A stretch of DNA of 64,000 nt from Planctomycetaceae bacterium (GCA_019636285.1 JAHBXV010000015.1:62001-126000), one strand, 5' to 3'. Positions 35,332 through 43,525 are shown, counted from the first letter of the stretch. A program made the numbers and translations. The notes: a model not told the origin generated them from the sequence alone.

Positions 35332-35670
35332 ATGCTCTCTGGTGAACGGCAAGTCATGCCTCTGCCGCGGGGAGCCAAGATCGTGTCGATTCAAAGACGA
35401 GCAGTCTGGCTGTTCCTGCTGGCGGCTCTCCCACTGACAGGATGCACCGTCGCCCCGCACACGCGGTACATGGTTCCAGGCCAGCAGTTCACCACGAACT
35501 GTCCCATGTGCCGCGGGTTCTGCGGCTATAATTGCGGCCCGTTGCCATACAACCCGTACGCATGCCGTACAGTGACGCCGATCGAGCGGTACCACGGCTG
35601 GGAAACTCAATTGATTCCCACGCGAGCCCGTGACTCGGTCAGTTGCGGCTACGCGCCTGAGTGGCCCTAA
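35332..35670 (+). CDS. Small Cys-rich lipoprotein
   Basis: A 112-residue (or 104, from ATG 35356) protein with a lipoprotein signal: basic start, hydrophobic run AVWLFLLAALPLTGC with lipobox LTGC, then a short mature part rich in Cys, Pro and Tyr (CPMCRGFCGYNCGPLPYNPYAC). The cysteines could bind metal or form disulfides. Family unknown; several planctomycete outer-membrane small proteins have this look. It is convergent with the nucleosidase gene. Confidence 0.68.
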   Translation: MLSGERQVMPLPRGAKIVSIQRRAVWLFLLAALPLTGCTVAPHTRYMVPGQQFTTNCPMCRGFCGYNCGPLPYNPYACRTVTPIERYHGWETQLIPTRARDSVSCGYAPEWP

Positions 35671-35691
35671 TTCTGACGTGTTGCCGTCGAC

Positions 35692-36459
35692 TCACGACTT
35701 CGGCGTCGCTCGGCCAAGCTGAATCACGACGCCATCGAGGAACGTGGCCAACGCCGCGGCCGCGCGCTGGCCTTGCTCGCGCAGCTTCCAGAGGTCGCTG
35801 GCGCTGCCGGGGCGTTTGAGCAGCGACCCCACAACCGCGCCGAAGCGAACAGTTCCGGTTTCGCCGAACAGGGTCAACGCTTCCTGAGGCAAATCGGCGG
35901 TAACATCATCCGTCAGCGCGCGGATGACCAGACACCGAACCTGCCGTTCGCGGCAGACCCGGGCGACGGCAAAACTCTCCATGTCGACGGCGATCGCGCC
36001 GGAATTGGCCGCGAGCGACCGTTTCTCGGAGACCGTCCGTACGATGGCGTCCGTCGTGTAGACCCGGCCGACGTGGAGACCGCGTGCCGGATCGCTCGTC
36101 ATGTGCGTATCAAGCGAAAGCTGTTCGCCCGACGCATTCACGACCGAGTCCGCCACCACGATGTGCCCGGCTCGCGCCGCGTCCGACAGCCCGCCCGCAA
36201 ATCCACTGGAAATGACCCAGTGTGGCGAGTGGGCATCGAGCAGGGCATGCGTCGCCTTTTCGGCACGCACCCGCCCTGCCCCGCTCTCCACGACCACGAC
36301 GCGCACGCCATCATACCGACCGCCGCGAAACGTCAGGTCGCGACCGACATACTTTCGGACGCGTTCGCACCGGGCCAGAAACGGCGCCATCTCCATCGAC
36401 ATCGCCGCGACGAGGCCGATGTCCGCATGCGCGAGGTCGCCGTTCTCTGTGTCGGTCAT
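35692..36459 (-). CDS. Nucleoside phosphorylase/nucleosidase family protein (MTAN/HpnG-like)
   Basis: A 255-residue protein of the PNP/UDP fold. Visible landmarks are IGLVAAMSMEMAPFL at the start (adenine-nucleosidase type), VVVESGAGRVRAEKATHALLD, WVISSGFAGGLSDA, and VDMESFAVARVCRE, where the Met-Glu pair contacts the ribose. The usual catalytic Asp near the end may be in IRALTDDV. Members cleave methylthioadenosine/S-adenosylhomocysteine or the adenosylhopane intermediate of hopanoid synthesis (HpnG). No hopanoid genes are nearby, so the substrate stays open. Confidence 0.82.
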   Translation of the reverse strand: MTDTENGDLAHADIGLVAAMSMEMAPFLARCERVRKYVGRDLTFRGGRYDGVRVVVVESGAGRVRAEKATHALLDAHSPHWVISSGFAGGLSDAARAGHIVVADSVVNASGEQLSLDTHMTSDPARGLHVGRVYTTDAIVRTVSEKRSLAANSGAIAVDMESFAVARVCRERQVRCLVIRALTDDVTADLPQEALTLFGETGTVRFGAVVGSLLKRPGSASDLWKLREQGQRAAAALATFLDGVVIQLGRATPKS

Positions 36460-36516
36460 GAGTTACCCAGGTTCCGGGGCTCGCCAATCACTTTTCACAA
36501 TACCGATTGACCAGTC

Positions 36517-36600
36517 AGGGTGGCACGCCCTGAGTCTTCGAAGAGCGTGGTGAAGAACACCCCCACGCCCTTCCCCAAAGCCGTCAGGGCGTGCCACCCT
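36517..36600. repeat. 17-bp inverted repeat between nucleosidase gene and serC
   Basis: AGGGTGGCACGCCCTGA at 36517-36533 and its exact complement TCAGGGCGTGCCACCCT at 36584-36600. It lies after the serC stop (serC runs leftward) and before the nucleosidase start, so it may end the serC transcript. The sequence belongs to a repeat type common in planctomycete intergenic DNA. Confidence 0.75.
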
Positions 36601-36631
36601 TCATATCGCCGACGCTGCTTCGACGACCGCT

Positions 36632-37714
36632 TTACCCGTGCTGCGATTCAAAGTTCTTGCAGAACTCGATCAGCGCATCGACACCGGCTTCGGGGAATGC
36701 GTTGTAGATGCTCGCCCGCATTCCCCCCACGCTGCGATGCCCCTTCAGACCATCAAACCCGGCTTTCGTCGCCGCCGAGCAGAACTGGGCGTCGAGTTCT
36801 TCATTGCCGGTGACGAACGTCACGTTCATCAGCGACCGACTGTCGGCGTCGGCCGTCGGTTTGAAGAGCTTGCTGCTTTCGAGGTAGGCGTACAGTTTGC
36901 CGGCCTTGCGTTCGTTCCGCTCGGCCATCGCCGTCAGTCCGCCGTTCGTCTGGATCCAGTTCAGTACCAGACCCATGACGTAAATCCCGAACGTCGGCGG
37001 TGTGTTGTACATCGACTCGTTTTCGGCGTAGGTGCGGTACTGCAGCATGACCGGCAGGTCTTTACAGCCGGCTTCCACGAGGTCGTCGCGAATGATGACC
37101 AGCGTCACGCCGGACGGTCCCAGGTTCTTCTGAGCACCGGCGTAAATCAGGCCGTACTTCGAGACATCGATCGGCCGAGAGAATATGTCGCTGCTGGCAT
37201 CGCAAATGAGCGGCACGCCGGCGGGAACGTCCGGTTCCGCCTTCCACTGCGTCCCGAAGATCGTGTTGTTCGAGGTGAAGTGGCTGTAAACCGGCGACTC
37301 GCTGGCCTTGCGGGTCTTTGGAATGTAGCAGTAGTTGCGGTCCTTGCTGCTGGACGCCTTGTGAACGCCGCCGCACGGCTCCGCCGCCTTGATCGCCTTT
37401 TCCGACCAGCTTCCCGTGATGTCGTAATCGGCCGTTTTGCCAGACGACAGGAAGTTCATGGGGATCATGCTGAACTGCAAAGACGCCCCGCCCTGCAAGA
37501 ATAGCACTTTGTAGTTGTCCGGCACATTCCCGACCGACCGGACCAGGGCTTCCGCCTCATTATAAACTTTCAGGAACGCCTTCCCGCGATGGGAATGCTC
37601 CATGATGCCGATGCCCGTTTCCCCCAGCGACAACAGGGCTTCGCGCGCCTCGGTGAGAACTTCAACCGGCAGAACGGCGGGACCAGCGGAAAAATTCCAG
37701 ATACGGGCGGTCAT
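36632..37714 (-). CDS. serC: Phosphoserine aminotransferase
   Basis: A 360-residue class V PLP aminotransferase that makes phosphoserine from 3-phosphohydroxypyruvate and glutamate, in serine (and pyridoxal) synthesis. It starts [20 protein letters not shown], has [16 protein letters not shown], the phosphate loop [16 protein letters not shown], the PLP Asp in [11 protein letters not shown] and the PLP Lys in [14 protein letters not shown]. The C-terminal [15 protein letters not shown] binds the substrate. Full length, with no odd features. Confidence 0.97.
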   Translation of the reverse strand: MTARIWNFSAGPAVLPVEVLTEAREALLSLGETGIGIMEHSHRGKAFLKVYNEAEALVRSVGNVPDNYKVLFLQGGASLQFSMIPMNFLSSGKTADYDITGSWSEKAIKAAEPCGGVHKASSSKDRNYCYIPKTRKASESPVYSHFTSNNTIFGTQWKAEPDVPAGVPLICDASSDIFSRPIDVSKYGLIYAGAQKNLGPSGVTLVIIRDDLVEAGCKDLPVMLQYRTYAENESMYNTPPTFGIYVMGLVLNWIQTNGGLTAMAERNERKAGKLYAYLESSKLFKPTADADSRSLMNVTFVTGNEELDAQFCSAATKAGFDGLKGHRSVGGMRASIYNAFPEAGVDALIEFCKNFESQHG

Positions 37715-37977
37715 CGAATGTCCAACTCACAAGAACCAACGAACCGGAACCGACCGCCGGGCGGCCGAGACTCCTGCGTCATACTCGCGTGAAGGCCAGA
37801 CCGTCAACGGTGCGGCGGGGTTCGCCCGGCTTTCAATTCGCGAATTGCCCCAATTCCCGGGCGACGCAGTGGAAATCCTTGATACGACCGTCCGATTCGC
37901 TCGTTTGCGTCTGGACGACGGGAGCGCTACGCTCCAGCCGTCCGACCGAGCCGCTTTCTCTCACTGGAGTCGTCGAC

Positions 37978-38571
37978 ATGGCCCGCATGGTCACGCTGTT
38001 TTCAATCGTGTTGTGTCTCGGTCTCGCCCCCACGCTGTACTCGCAGGAGACGCCGACGGAACCGGCGGAAGAGAGTTCACCTCCCCCGGCGACTTCCCCG
38101 TCTGGCGACACGATTCAAGACATGCTGAAGACCGGCGAAGCCGAAGTGGCCAAGATCGCCAAAGAAGTCGACGCCGACCCCCGCGCCCAGGAAATCTCGG
38201 CCGGAATTCTCAAGCCGATCTACCAACTTGCCGAGCAAATCGCCTTTCCGGCGTTCTACTGGCTGGCTTTCGCTCTGATGGTCACCGGCGTGACCAGCTA
38301 TGCGCTCCAGCTCGTGCTCGCCAAGCTGGTCGTGCTGACACGAATGCATTTCAACCTGACCGAAATCCTTAGCGACGCGCTGGGGTTGGCGATCAGCCTG
38401 ATCGGTCTCGTTCTCACCACCCAGGCCGCCGCCGAGAACTCGACCTTCGCTCAAAGTGCCTGGTCGGTCCTCTCATCCACGGCGCTGGGACTGGTTCTCG
38501 GCTTCCTGTTCTACCTGTGGGGCCAGCGCCTCGAGTTGCGCGCCGCGGCGGCGAAGAGGGTCCAGGGCTAA
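37978..38571 (+). CDS. Exported or membrane protein of unknown function with three hydrophobic segments
   Basis: A 197-residue protein. It has an N-terminal signal (MVTLFSIVLCLGLAPTLYSQ), a Pro/Glu-rich linker, then three hydrophobic segments (IAFPAFYWLAFALMVTGVTS, LGLAISLIGLVLTTQA, TALGLVLGFLFYLWG). The start is ATG 37978; the frame upstream of it has no matching protein character. I do not recognise a family. It stands alone between divergent serC and convergent symporter genes. Confidence 0.7.
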   Translation: MARMVTLFSIVLCLGLAPTLYSQETPTEPAEESSPPPATSPSGDTIQDMLKTGEAEVAKIAKEVDADPRAQEISAGILKPIYQLAEQIAFPAFYWLAFALMVTGVTSYALQLVLAKLVVLTRMHFNLTEILSDALGLAISLIGLVLTTQAAAENSTFAQSAWSVLSSTALGLVLGFLFYLWGQRLELRAAAAKRVQG

Positions 38572-38615
38572 AGCCCTGGTAGCGAACGGAGGAGCGGCTC
38601 GTCGAACCGCTCCTC
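38562..38615. terminator. Two hairpins between convergent genes
   Basis: CCAGGGCT-AA-AGCCCTGG (38562-38579) spans the stop codon of the membrane protein gene, and GAGGAGCGG (38589-38597) pairs with CCGCTCCTC (38607-38615). There is no T-run, but the position between convergent genes suits a bidirectional transcript end. Confidence 0.5.
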
Positions 38616-38637
38616 GCTGACCCGCGGCAAGAAGCAA

Positions 38638-40122
38638 TCAATGCCCGCCGGCAGGAGCCCGACGATGAGCCACGTCTTCGGGCTTTCCTTCCTTCGGTTG
38701 GATAAACGGCGGCAGCAGCGAACCAACGATCATTCCGGCGAGCGAGCCCAGGAAGCCGTAAATCTGCGGCGGAACGACTCGCCAGAGTTCCGCGCTCTCC
38801 TCGTCGTACTGGTATTCCATCGCGATCCAGACAGGGACGGCGAACAGCAACGAAAAGACGGCTCCCTGCGTTGACGCTTTCGACCAGTAAATCCCCAAAA
38901 GCAGCGGCACGAATGCCGTCACCAGAGTCACCTTGTAGCCGCTCTCGACCATCTCATACATCGTGCTCTGCGAGTTGACGGCGAAGGTCGTCGCCAACAC
39001 CGAGACTCCCACCAGCATCAGCCGCAGCGTCCACAGCATGGCCCGATCGCTGAAGTGCCGCGTGATGGGATGGAGAACATTTTCCGTCAGCACGCTCGCC
39101 GGAGCCAGGAGCGTGCCGCTGGCGGTGGAGAGAATGGCCGAAAGCAGCGCCCCGAAGAACAAGACCTGGCACCACAAGGGAGCATCCCGCAGCACCAGGG
39201 TCGGCAAGATTTTCTGCACCTCGCGCGCATCCTCCGATTGGAACAGCGCATGATACGCCGGGTCGATGATCGTGGCCGAAAAGGCGATGAACATGGGCAC
39301 GAAGGCGAACCCGAAATAGAAAATTCCCCCCGCCAGAGTTCCCCAGTACGCGGTCTTCTCGTCCTTGGCGCTGGTCACCCGCTGAAAAATGTCCTGCTGG
39401 GGAATCGACCCCAGTGCCAAGGTCAGGAACTCGCCGATCGCGATCAGCCAGCCGGCAGCCGTGATGTGCGGAAACAGGTTCAGCTTCCCCGCGCGATAGG
39501 CTTCGCCCACGACATGATCGAAGCCGCCGGCACGATCGCCCAGCAGCGTGGCCACGGCCAAAAGTCCGATCACGATCGCGGCGGTCTGCACCACGTCGGT
39601 CAACGCGACGGACCACATCCCTCCGAACAGCGTATAAACGGTGACGATGACCGCGCCGATCAGAATCGCCTCGTTCAACGAAATCTGCGGAAACAGGACG
39701 TTGATGACAAGTCCCAACGCAGACAGTTGCGCGGTCGTCCAGCCCATGTACGAGCTGGCGATGCCCAGCGAAGTGACGATTTCCACGAACTTGCCATATC
39801 GTCGATGGTAGAAGTCGCCGATCGTCAGCAGTTCGAGCCGGTAGAAGGTCTTCGCGAAGAAGATGGCGACCAGAATCAGACAGACAGACGCCCCGAACGG
39901 ATCGCCCGAGACATGCCCGAGCCCCTGGTCGGCGAACTTCGCGGAAACGGAAAGGACGGTCTCCGCCCCGAACCAGGTCGCGAAGACGCAGGCAAAATTC
40001 ATGTAGAGGGGCAGCGAACGCCCCGCCACCATGAAATCTTTGGAGTTATGAACCCGGCTCGACGCATACACCCCCAGGGCGACCGTGGCCGCCATGTAGA
40101 TCATGACGCAGGCAATCAGCAT
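38638..40122 (-). CDS. Sodium/solute symporter (SSS family)
   Basis: A 494-residue inner-membrane transporter with about 13 hydrophobic segments. SSS landmarks are the first-helix end YASSRVHNSKDFMVAGRSLPL, FATWFGAETVLS, and the central QTAAIVIGLLAVATLLGD; the Na2-site region lies near LLSAILSTASGTLLAPASVL. The substrate may be an organic acid, sugar or amino acid, which the sequence does not decide. I prefer ATG 40122, since GGGGAGG lies about 8 bases upstream, over the GTG at 40131 which directly touches that site. The C-terminus is short and polar. Confidence 0.9.
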   Translation of the reverse strand: MLIACVMIYMAATVALGVYASSRVHNSKDFMVAGRSLPLYMNFACVFATWFGAETVLSVSAKFADQGLGHVSGDPFGASVCLILVAIFFAKTFYRLELLTIGDFYHRRYGKFVEIVTSLGIASSYMGWTTAQLSALGLVINVLFPQISLNEAILIGAVIVTVYTLFGGMWSVALTDVVQTAAIVIGLLAVATLLGDRAGGFDHVVGEAYRAGKLNLFPHITAAGWLIAIGEFLTLALGSIPQQDIFQRVTSAKDEKTAYWGTLAGGIFYFGFAFVPMFIAFSATIIDPAYHALFQSEDAREVQKILPTLVLRDAPLWCQVLFFGALLSAILSTASGTLLAPASVLTENVLHPITRHFSDRAMLWTLRLMLVGVSVLATTFAVNSQSTMYEMVESGYKVTLVTAFVPLLLGIYWSKASTQGAVFSLLFAVPVWIAMEYQYDEESAELWRVVPPQIYGFLGSLAGMIVGSLLPPFIQPKEGKPEDVAHRRAPAGGH

Positions 40123-40485
40123 CCCGCGCACCTCCCCTGTCCAGCCAAAAAACCGTTAACAGCGGGATGCCCCCATTCGTCCGGACGTTCGAGCCGTCCA
40201 CCCGGATCGTCAACGAGCTGTTCCCGGCCCCAACCCCACGCGGGAAGAGGCGGCGACATCTTAGCGATGTCGTCCCTCGAGACAAATCGGAATGGTCAAA
40301 CTTCCCACTTTCCGCCCGACGTCCCTGCGACTGACGCCAGCGAGCGCGGGACGTTGCCTCTTGCGGTCCAGCCCGAACAGATGTCACACTGAAAGCGTCA
40401 CGTCTTTGTCCGAGCGCCACTCCCCTTCTCCGGCAATCTCGCCGCGGCGATCGTGTTTGATCTCCACGAAGTCCGGGGCCAATTC

Positions 40486-40977
40486 ATGAACGAACAAACT
40501 TCGGCCACACCCACCAATCCGCCGGTTCGGCTGACCCGATTGACGATGATCGTGGGGATTCTGTTGCTCGTCACGGGGCTCGCCGCATGGCAGTTGGGGC
40601 TCCTGGGAGGATCGTCGATGGGAGCCCGCGCCAATTCCATCCTGGTCATCGCCCCTTACCGTCACCAGGGAACATGGGTTTTCGACGACGCCTCCGCCGG
40701 CCTGGTCCAGGAACCCTTCGTGGCCGGCGTGCCCGAGATGATCGACATTCTCGTGAAGGAGATTCCCCGCGCCGACGAAGGGTTTCGCCTCTTGTTCAGC
40801 GCCAGCCCCTTCCCCGGCTACCAGAAGGAACTCAAGTGGTTGCGCGGCGACATGGGAGGAAACTACTACGCCCTGAACGACCCGCCGATGGAAGGCTGGA
40901 TCTGTCCGGCCCTGTTCAAATACTACGACGAACCGCCGCCGCATTTGTACGTGAAGGCCGAGGAGATGAAGCGATAA
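40486..40977 (+). CDS. DUF6717 family membrane-anchored protein
   Basis: A 163-residue protein with one N-terminal membrane segment (LTMIVGILLLVTGLAAWQLG) and a small domain of the DUF6717 type (NSILVIAPYRHQGTWVFDDASAGLVQEPFVAGVPEMID, then LLFSASPFPGYQ, and NYYALNDPPMEGWICPALFKYY). The family is common in planctomycetes and of unknown function; the conserved W, D and C residues suggest a folded domain outside the cytoplasm or on the inner face. Start chosen at ATG 40486. A strong terminator follows. Confidence 0.8.
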   Translation: MNEQTSATPTNPPVRLTRLTMIVGILLLVTGLAAWQLGLLGGSSMGARANSILVIAPYRHQGTWVFDDASAGLVQEPFVAGVPEMIDILVKEIPRADEGFRLLFSASPFPGYQKELKWLRGDMGGNYYALNDPPMEGWICPALFKYYDEPPPHLYVKAEEMKR

Positions 40978-41017
40978 GTCGGGTGAGCGCCTTGGTGGCC
41001 GGGTCGTCAAAGCTCAA

Positions 41018-41083
41018 CGGGCGTTGCGATCGTTTCCGGTCGCAACGCCCGTATGGCACCTGTCGTATCCGACAGGACTTTTT
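41018..41083 (+). terminator. Double-hairpin rho-independent terminator after the DUF6717 gene
   Basis: CGGGCGTTGCGA (41018-41029) pairs with TCGCAACGCCCG (41040-41051), a perfect 12-bp stem. It is followed by CCTGTCG-tatc-CGACAGG (41059-41076) and then ACTTTTT. The second hairpin with its T-run is a classic terminator. Confidence 0.88.
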
Positions 41084-41098
41084 AAAATGCCGCGGCTT

Positions 41099-41287
41099 TT
41101 ACCAGGGTTTCAGTTTCCACCCCAGGATAAAGCCGACGCCAAAACACCATAGGGCGCAGACCTCCGGGCGTTCACGGGCATACGTTCTTGCATAACTGAG
41201 CAGATCGTCGATCGGCTTGAGGCTGTCTTCGGCAGTGGGCTTTCCGGGCGTTCCCACCGCGGAAGGTTTTTGTTGAGTCGTATTCAT
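41099..41287 (-). CDS. Small YqjD/ElaB-like C-terminal membrane anchor protein
   Basis: A 62-residue protein (from ATG 41287): a polar N-terminus, the helix SLKPIDDLLSYARTYARERPE, and one hydrophobic end segment VCALWCFGVGFILGWKLKPW. The phrase 'ERPExxxLxxFGxGFxLGWKLKPW' matches the membrane-anchoring end of DUF883/YqjD-like proteins, known in E. coli to bind ribosomes at the membrane in stationary phase. Last gene of a leftward cluster of similar small proteins. Role inferred from that resemblance. Confidence 0.7.
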   Translation of the reverse strand: MNTTQQKPSAVGTPGKPTAEDSLKPIDDLLSYARTYARERPEVCALWCFGVGFILGWKLKPW

Positions 41288-41355
41288 GGTGGAATGTTCC
41301 TGCATGGCTTTAATCACGAGATGTCCTCCTTCACGTGACTCGTGGTGGATTGGGA

Positions 41356-41805
41356 TTACCAGCGGGACCGACGTTGCGGAGCACGTCCGCTGGGTGGTTT
41401 AGATTGAACGACGTGCTTTAACCACGTGATGTTGTCCGCCAGTTCATTACGCGATCGGCTGAAGGCCGACACCGATCGTTCCAGAGCTCTCCAGCCAAAG
41501 CGCCCACACACGGCCCCGCTGACAATTGCGACCAGCGCCAGAACCACATGGACGACGCTGGTATTCCAATCGAATGATTCCGCGATCAGCCGGCCTCCGC
41601 CGAGGAGCAGGACAATCAGTCCGGCCATCCCCACGGCGGGAGCCACGCCAAGTAGCAGGACCGATCGCATGAGCCGAATTCGGCTGGCACGCAGGTCGGC
41701 CAGAAACAGGTGCCCCTGCAACTCGGCGAGCGAGATCACATCATACGTGAACTGACGGACCCCTCCCGCGAGCGGGTTATCGGACTCATCACTGGGCGGT
41801 GTCAT
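41356..41805 (-). CDS. YqjE/holin-superfamily-III-like membrane protein
   Basis: A 149-residue protein with a polar start, the segment QFTYDVISLAELQGHLFLADLRASRIRL typical of the YqjE/'Actinobacterial Holin-X' family, two close hydrophobic helices (VLLLGVAPAVGMAGLIVLLLGG; VVHVVLALVAIVSGAVCGRFG), and a basic tail. The ATG at 41805 overlaps the stop of the gene before it as ATGA and has AAGAGAAG just upstream. It is not evidence of a phage: no lysis genes are nearby, and the family is chromosomal. Confidence 0.78.
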   Translation of the reverse strand: MTPPSDESDNPLAGGVRQFTYDVISLAELQGHLFLADLRASRIRLMRSVLLLGVAPAVGMAGLIVLLLGGGRLIAESFDWNTSVVHVVLALVAIVSGAVCGRFGWRALERSVSAFSRSRNELADNITWLKHVVQSKPPSGRAPQRRSRW

Positions 41806-41984
41806 CTTCTCTTGATGGTGCATCCTGCCGTCACTCCTACTAGAACCCCCAGCCCCATCACGAGGCCCGGATACCGGGCTATCCATTGTGCCGCCCGTTC
41901 GGAAAACGATGGCTCATGGGCTGGCTCTTGTCCGCGCCCCCCTGCCGGGCGGCTTCGGCTCGAACGTTCCCATTTGGTGTCCAT
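41802..41984 (-). CDS. Tiny membrane protein in the YqjD-like cluster
   Basis: A 60-residue protein: basic N-terminus, helix FSERAAQWIARYPG, hydrophobic end LVMGLGVLVGVTAGCTIKRR. The layout is that of a YqjD-type anchor. AAGGGAG five bases before its ATG and the ATGA overlap with the next gene argue that it is real. Its first 106 bases overlap, in another phase, the 3' end of the preceding gene. Confidence 0.65.
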   Translation of the reverse strand: MDTKWERSSRSRPAGGRGQEPAHEPSFSERAAQWIARYPGLVMGLGVLVGVTAGCTIKRR

Positions 41985-42433
41985 GATGGCTCCCTTGTTG
42001 GCGATTCGGGCCTTGGTGCGGCCGATGCGTGCGCCCCTAACATTTTTCCCACTTGCTGAGCGGCAAAATTGATTGCCGCTCGTGTCGCCAGATTGACGAC
42101 CAGCCCCCCGATAATGGCCCCCAGGCCGGCCGCTCCCGCCGAAGTCGCGGGCTCCGAATTCTGCTTTCTCACGGTCTGTCGTTTAAACGACTCTTCAATC
42201 TTCTTGAGTTCGCCGGAAGAGAGACCCTTCCGACGCGGAACGAGCCAGTAGCCCACGGCGACCGCGGCCAACGCCGTTCCCCATGGAAAGTCGCGGACGT
42301 AATTCCGCCAGTCGACCATCTGCCGCGCGCCATCGACGATGCGTTCCACATCGCCGGGAAGCTTGCGACGAATCGCCGCCATCTGCCGACGCAGTTCCTC
42401 GCCACGATCCATAGGGAGATCGGTGTCGGACAT
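41879..42433 (-). CDS. Membrane protein of the CsbD/YqjD-like cluster
   Basis: A 184-residue protein from ATG 42433 (MSDTDLPMDRGEELRRQMA). It has a charged helix (RRKLPGDVERIVDGARQMVDW), a hydrophobic helix (FPWGTALAAVAVGYWLVPRR), a second one (AGLGAIIGGLVVNLATRAAINFAAQQVG) and a Pro/Arg-rich tail. Shape and neighbours resemble YqjD/DUF883 proteins, but I do not recognise an exact family. The tail overlaps the following small gene by 106 bases in a different phase. Confidence 0.7.
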   Translation of the reverse strand: MSDTDLPMDRGEELRRQMAAIRRKLPGDVERIVDGARQMVDWRNYVRDFPWGTALAAVAVGYWLVPRRKGLSSGELKKIEESFKRQTVRKQNSEPATSAGAAGLGAIIGGLVVNLATRAAINFAAQQVGKMLGAHASAAPRPESPTREPSWTPNGNVRAEAARQGGADKSQPMSHRFPNGRHNG

Positions 42434-42487
42434 CACCTGGTCCTTTGGAAGATCAGCGGGAAAGTCTGTCACGTCCGGCTTACCGCC

Positions 42488-42563
42488 CACGCACGACCGG
42501 TTGTGCCTGCCTGAAACGCGCCAAAATCCAGGCAAACGCCTCATGGCACGGAGGTTATGCGAG
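42488..42563 (+). repeat. Structured 76-bp repeat, copy C
   Basis: Left arm CACGCACGACC, inner segments GGTTGTGCCTG and CAGGCAAAC, right arm GGTTATGCGAG. Compared with copy B, positions 3 and 4 of the stem change from A-T, A-T to C-G, G-C on both sides, so pairing is kept although the bases differ. Confidence 0.78.
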
Positions 42564-42578
42564 AATCTTTTAGAACCC

Positions 42579-42655
42579 CTGACACAACCGGTTGTGCCTG
42601 TCGGAAACCCGCTGAAACTCAGGCAAACACGTCATTGCACGGAGGGTTGTGTCAG
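42579..42655 (+). repeat. Structured 77-bp repeat, copy D
   Basis: Left arm CTGACACAACC and right arm GGTTGTGTCAG are perfect complements; stem position 3 is G-C here, A-T in copy B and C-G in copy C. Pairing extends outwards through AGAA before the left arm and TTCT after the right arm. In tandem with copy C, 15 bases apart. Confidence 0.82.
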
Positions 42656-42661
42656 GATTTC

Positions 42662-43114
42662 TTAGTTGCGGCGCAACATCAGTGAAACCATGACACCCGC
42701 GAGGAGTCCGGTCCCAAAGGTCACCAGCATCGACTCCATGGGATGTTGACGGACGCAGGTGGCGGCCTGTTCGTAACCTTCTTCGACGCGATGGGCCACG
42801 TTTTCATAGCCATCGTACATAGCGGACGAGGCGGCGGAGGCGTATTCCTGCACCCGCTCTTGAGCTTGCCCGGCGTACTGCTGGACGGCTTCCGCGGCAC
42901 GGTTCACGGTTGACGATCCGGAGTGAACGACATCGCCGATGAAAGTTTCGATTTCGCGCCGCGCGGCTCCGGTCTTCCGTTCGATGACTCCGACCAACTG
43001 GTTCATGTTCCCTTTGGCCTGGGTCAGCTCATTGTCGGTTAAATCGCCCCATCGTTCCTGCAGCCGGCCCTTGAGATCGTGCCAGACTCCATTCAGTTCT
43101 TCGCGCGTAATCAT
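42662..43114 (-). CDS. CsbD-like/YqjD-like stress protein with C-terminal membrane anchor
   Basis: A 150-residue protein. The N-terminus (MITREELNGVWHDLKGRLQERWGDLTDNELTQAKGNMNQLVGVIE) is a CsbD-type domain, induced by stress in many bacteria. It is followed by long amphipathic helices rich in Ala and Gln, and an ElaB/YqjD-type end (VRQHPMESMLVTFGTGLLAGVMVSLMLRRN) for the membrane. So it fuses two stress-linked modules. ATG 43114 has GAGGAAG upstream with good spacing. First gene of the small membrane protein cluster that runs left to 41099. Confidence 0.82.
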   Translation of the reverse strand: MITREELNGVWHDLKGRLQERWGDLTDNELTQAKGNMNQLVGVIERKTGAARREIETFIGDVVHSGSSTVNRAAEAVQQYAGQAQERVQEYASAASSAMYDGYENVAHRVEEGYEQAATCVRQHPMESMLVTFGTGLLAGVMVSLMLRRN

Positions 43115-43525
43115 GATTGCTTCCTCTACTTGGCTGAAAGATCGAGACAACGGCGGGGTCCAACCAACTCGCCCGGCCATGACTCAAGAGCGATAAGCAA
43201 TCAGCGTGCCCACGCGGGTCGTCAGCCGCGAACGCCAGTCGCAAATAATTACCCCCCAACGCGTTACCGCCCCGAGATCCTGCATGCCAGTCGTGCTCGA
43301 GGCGAAGTGGGACGACGAGCCAGACGGGGAACTCGCCCGTTGGCGAGCCGAACTGGTTGCTGAGCATCCACCGGGGGATCAGTGGCTGAGGGTCGAAGGC
43401 CGGAAATTCGAAATCCGAAATTCTAAATTCGAAGCCAAAAGAGCCACACCGGTGTCCCCGGGCTGGCCGCTGGCCGCTGCTGGCTGATGGCTGACTGCTG
43501 ATGGCTGACTGCTGACGGCCGCACA
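43115..43525. other. Intergenic region with low-complexity repeat, left of the radical SAM gene
   Basis: About 410 bases. It contains GAAATTCGAAATCCGAAATT and a stretch of GCTGGC/GGCTGACTGCT words (43457-43515). The same two elements in the same order recur on the other side of the radical SAM gene (about 44590-44705). No gene is supported. Confidence 0.55.

Noticed and set aside
41356-41805. Prophage lysis module because of the holin-superfamily-like protein
   Set aside because: No endolysin, capsid, tail or integrase gene is near; the protein fits the chromosomal YqjE group and lies among stress membrane proteins.
42579-42655. The four structured repeats as integron attC sites
   Set aside because: The outer pairs CTAAC...GTTAG and the inner GCCTG...CAGGC look like attC boxes, but copy D has GTC where attC needs GTT, the centre is conserved instead of variable, copies are not in a cassette array, and no integron integrase is present.
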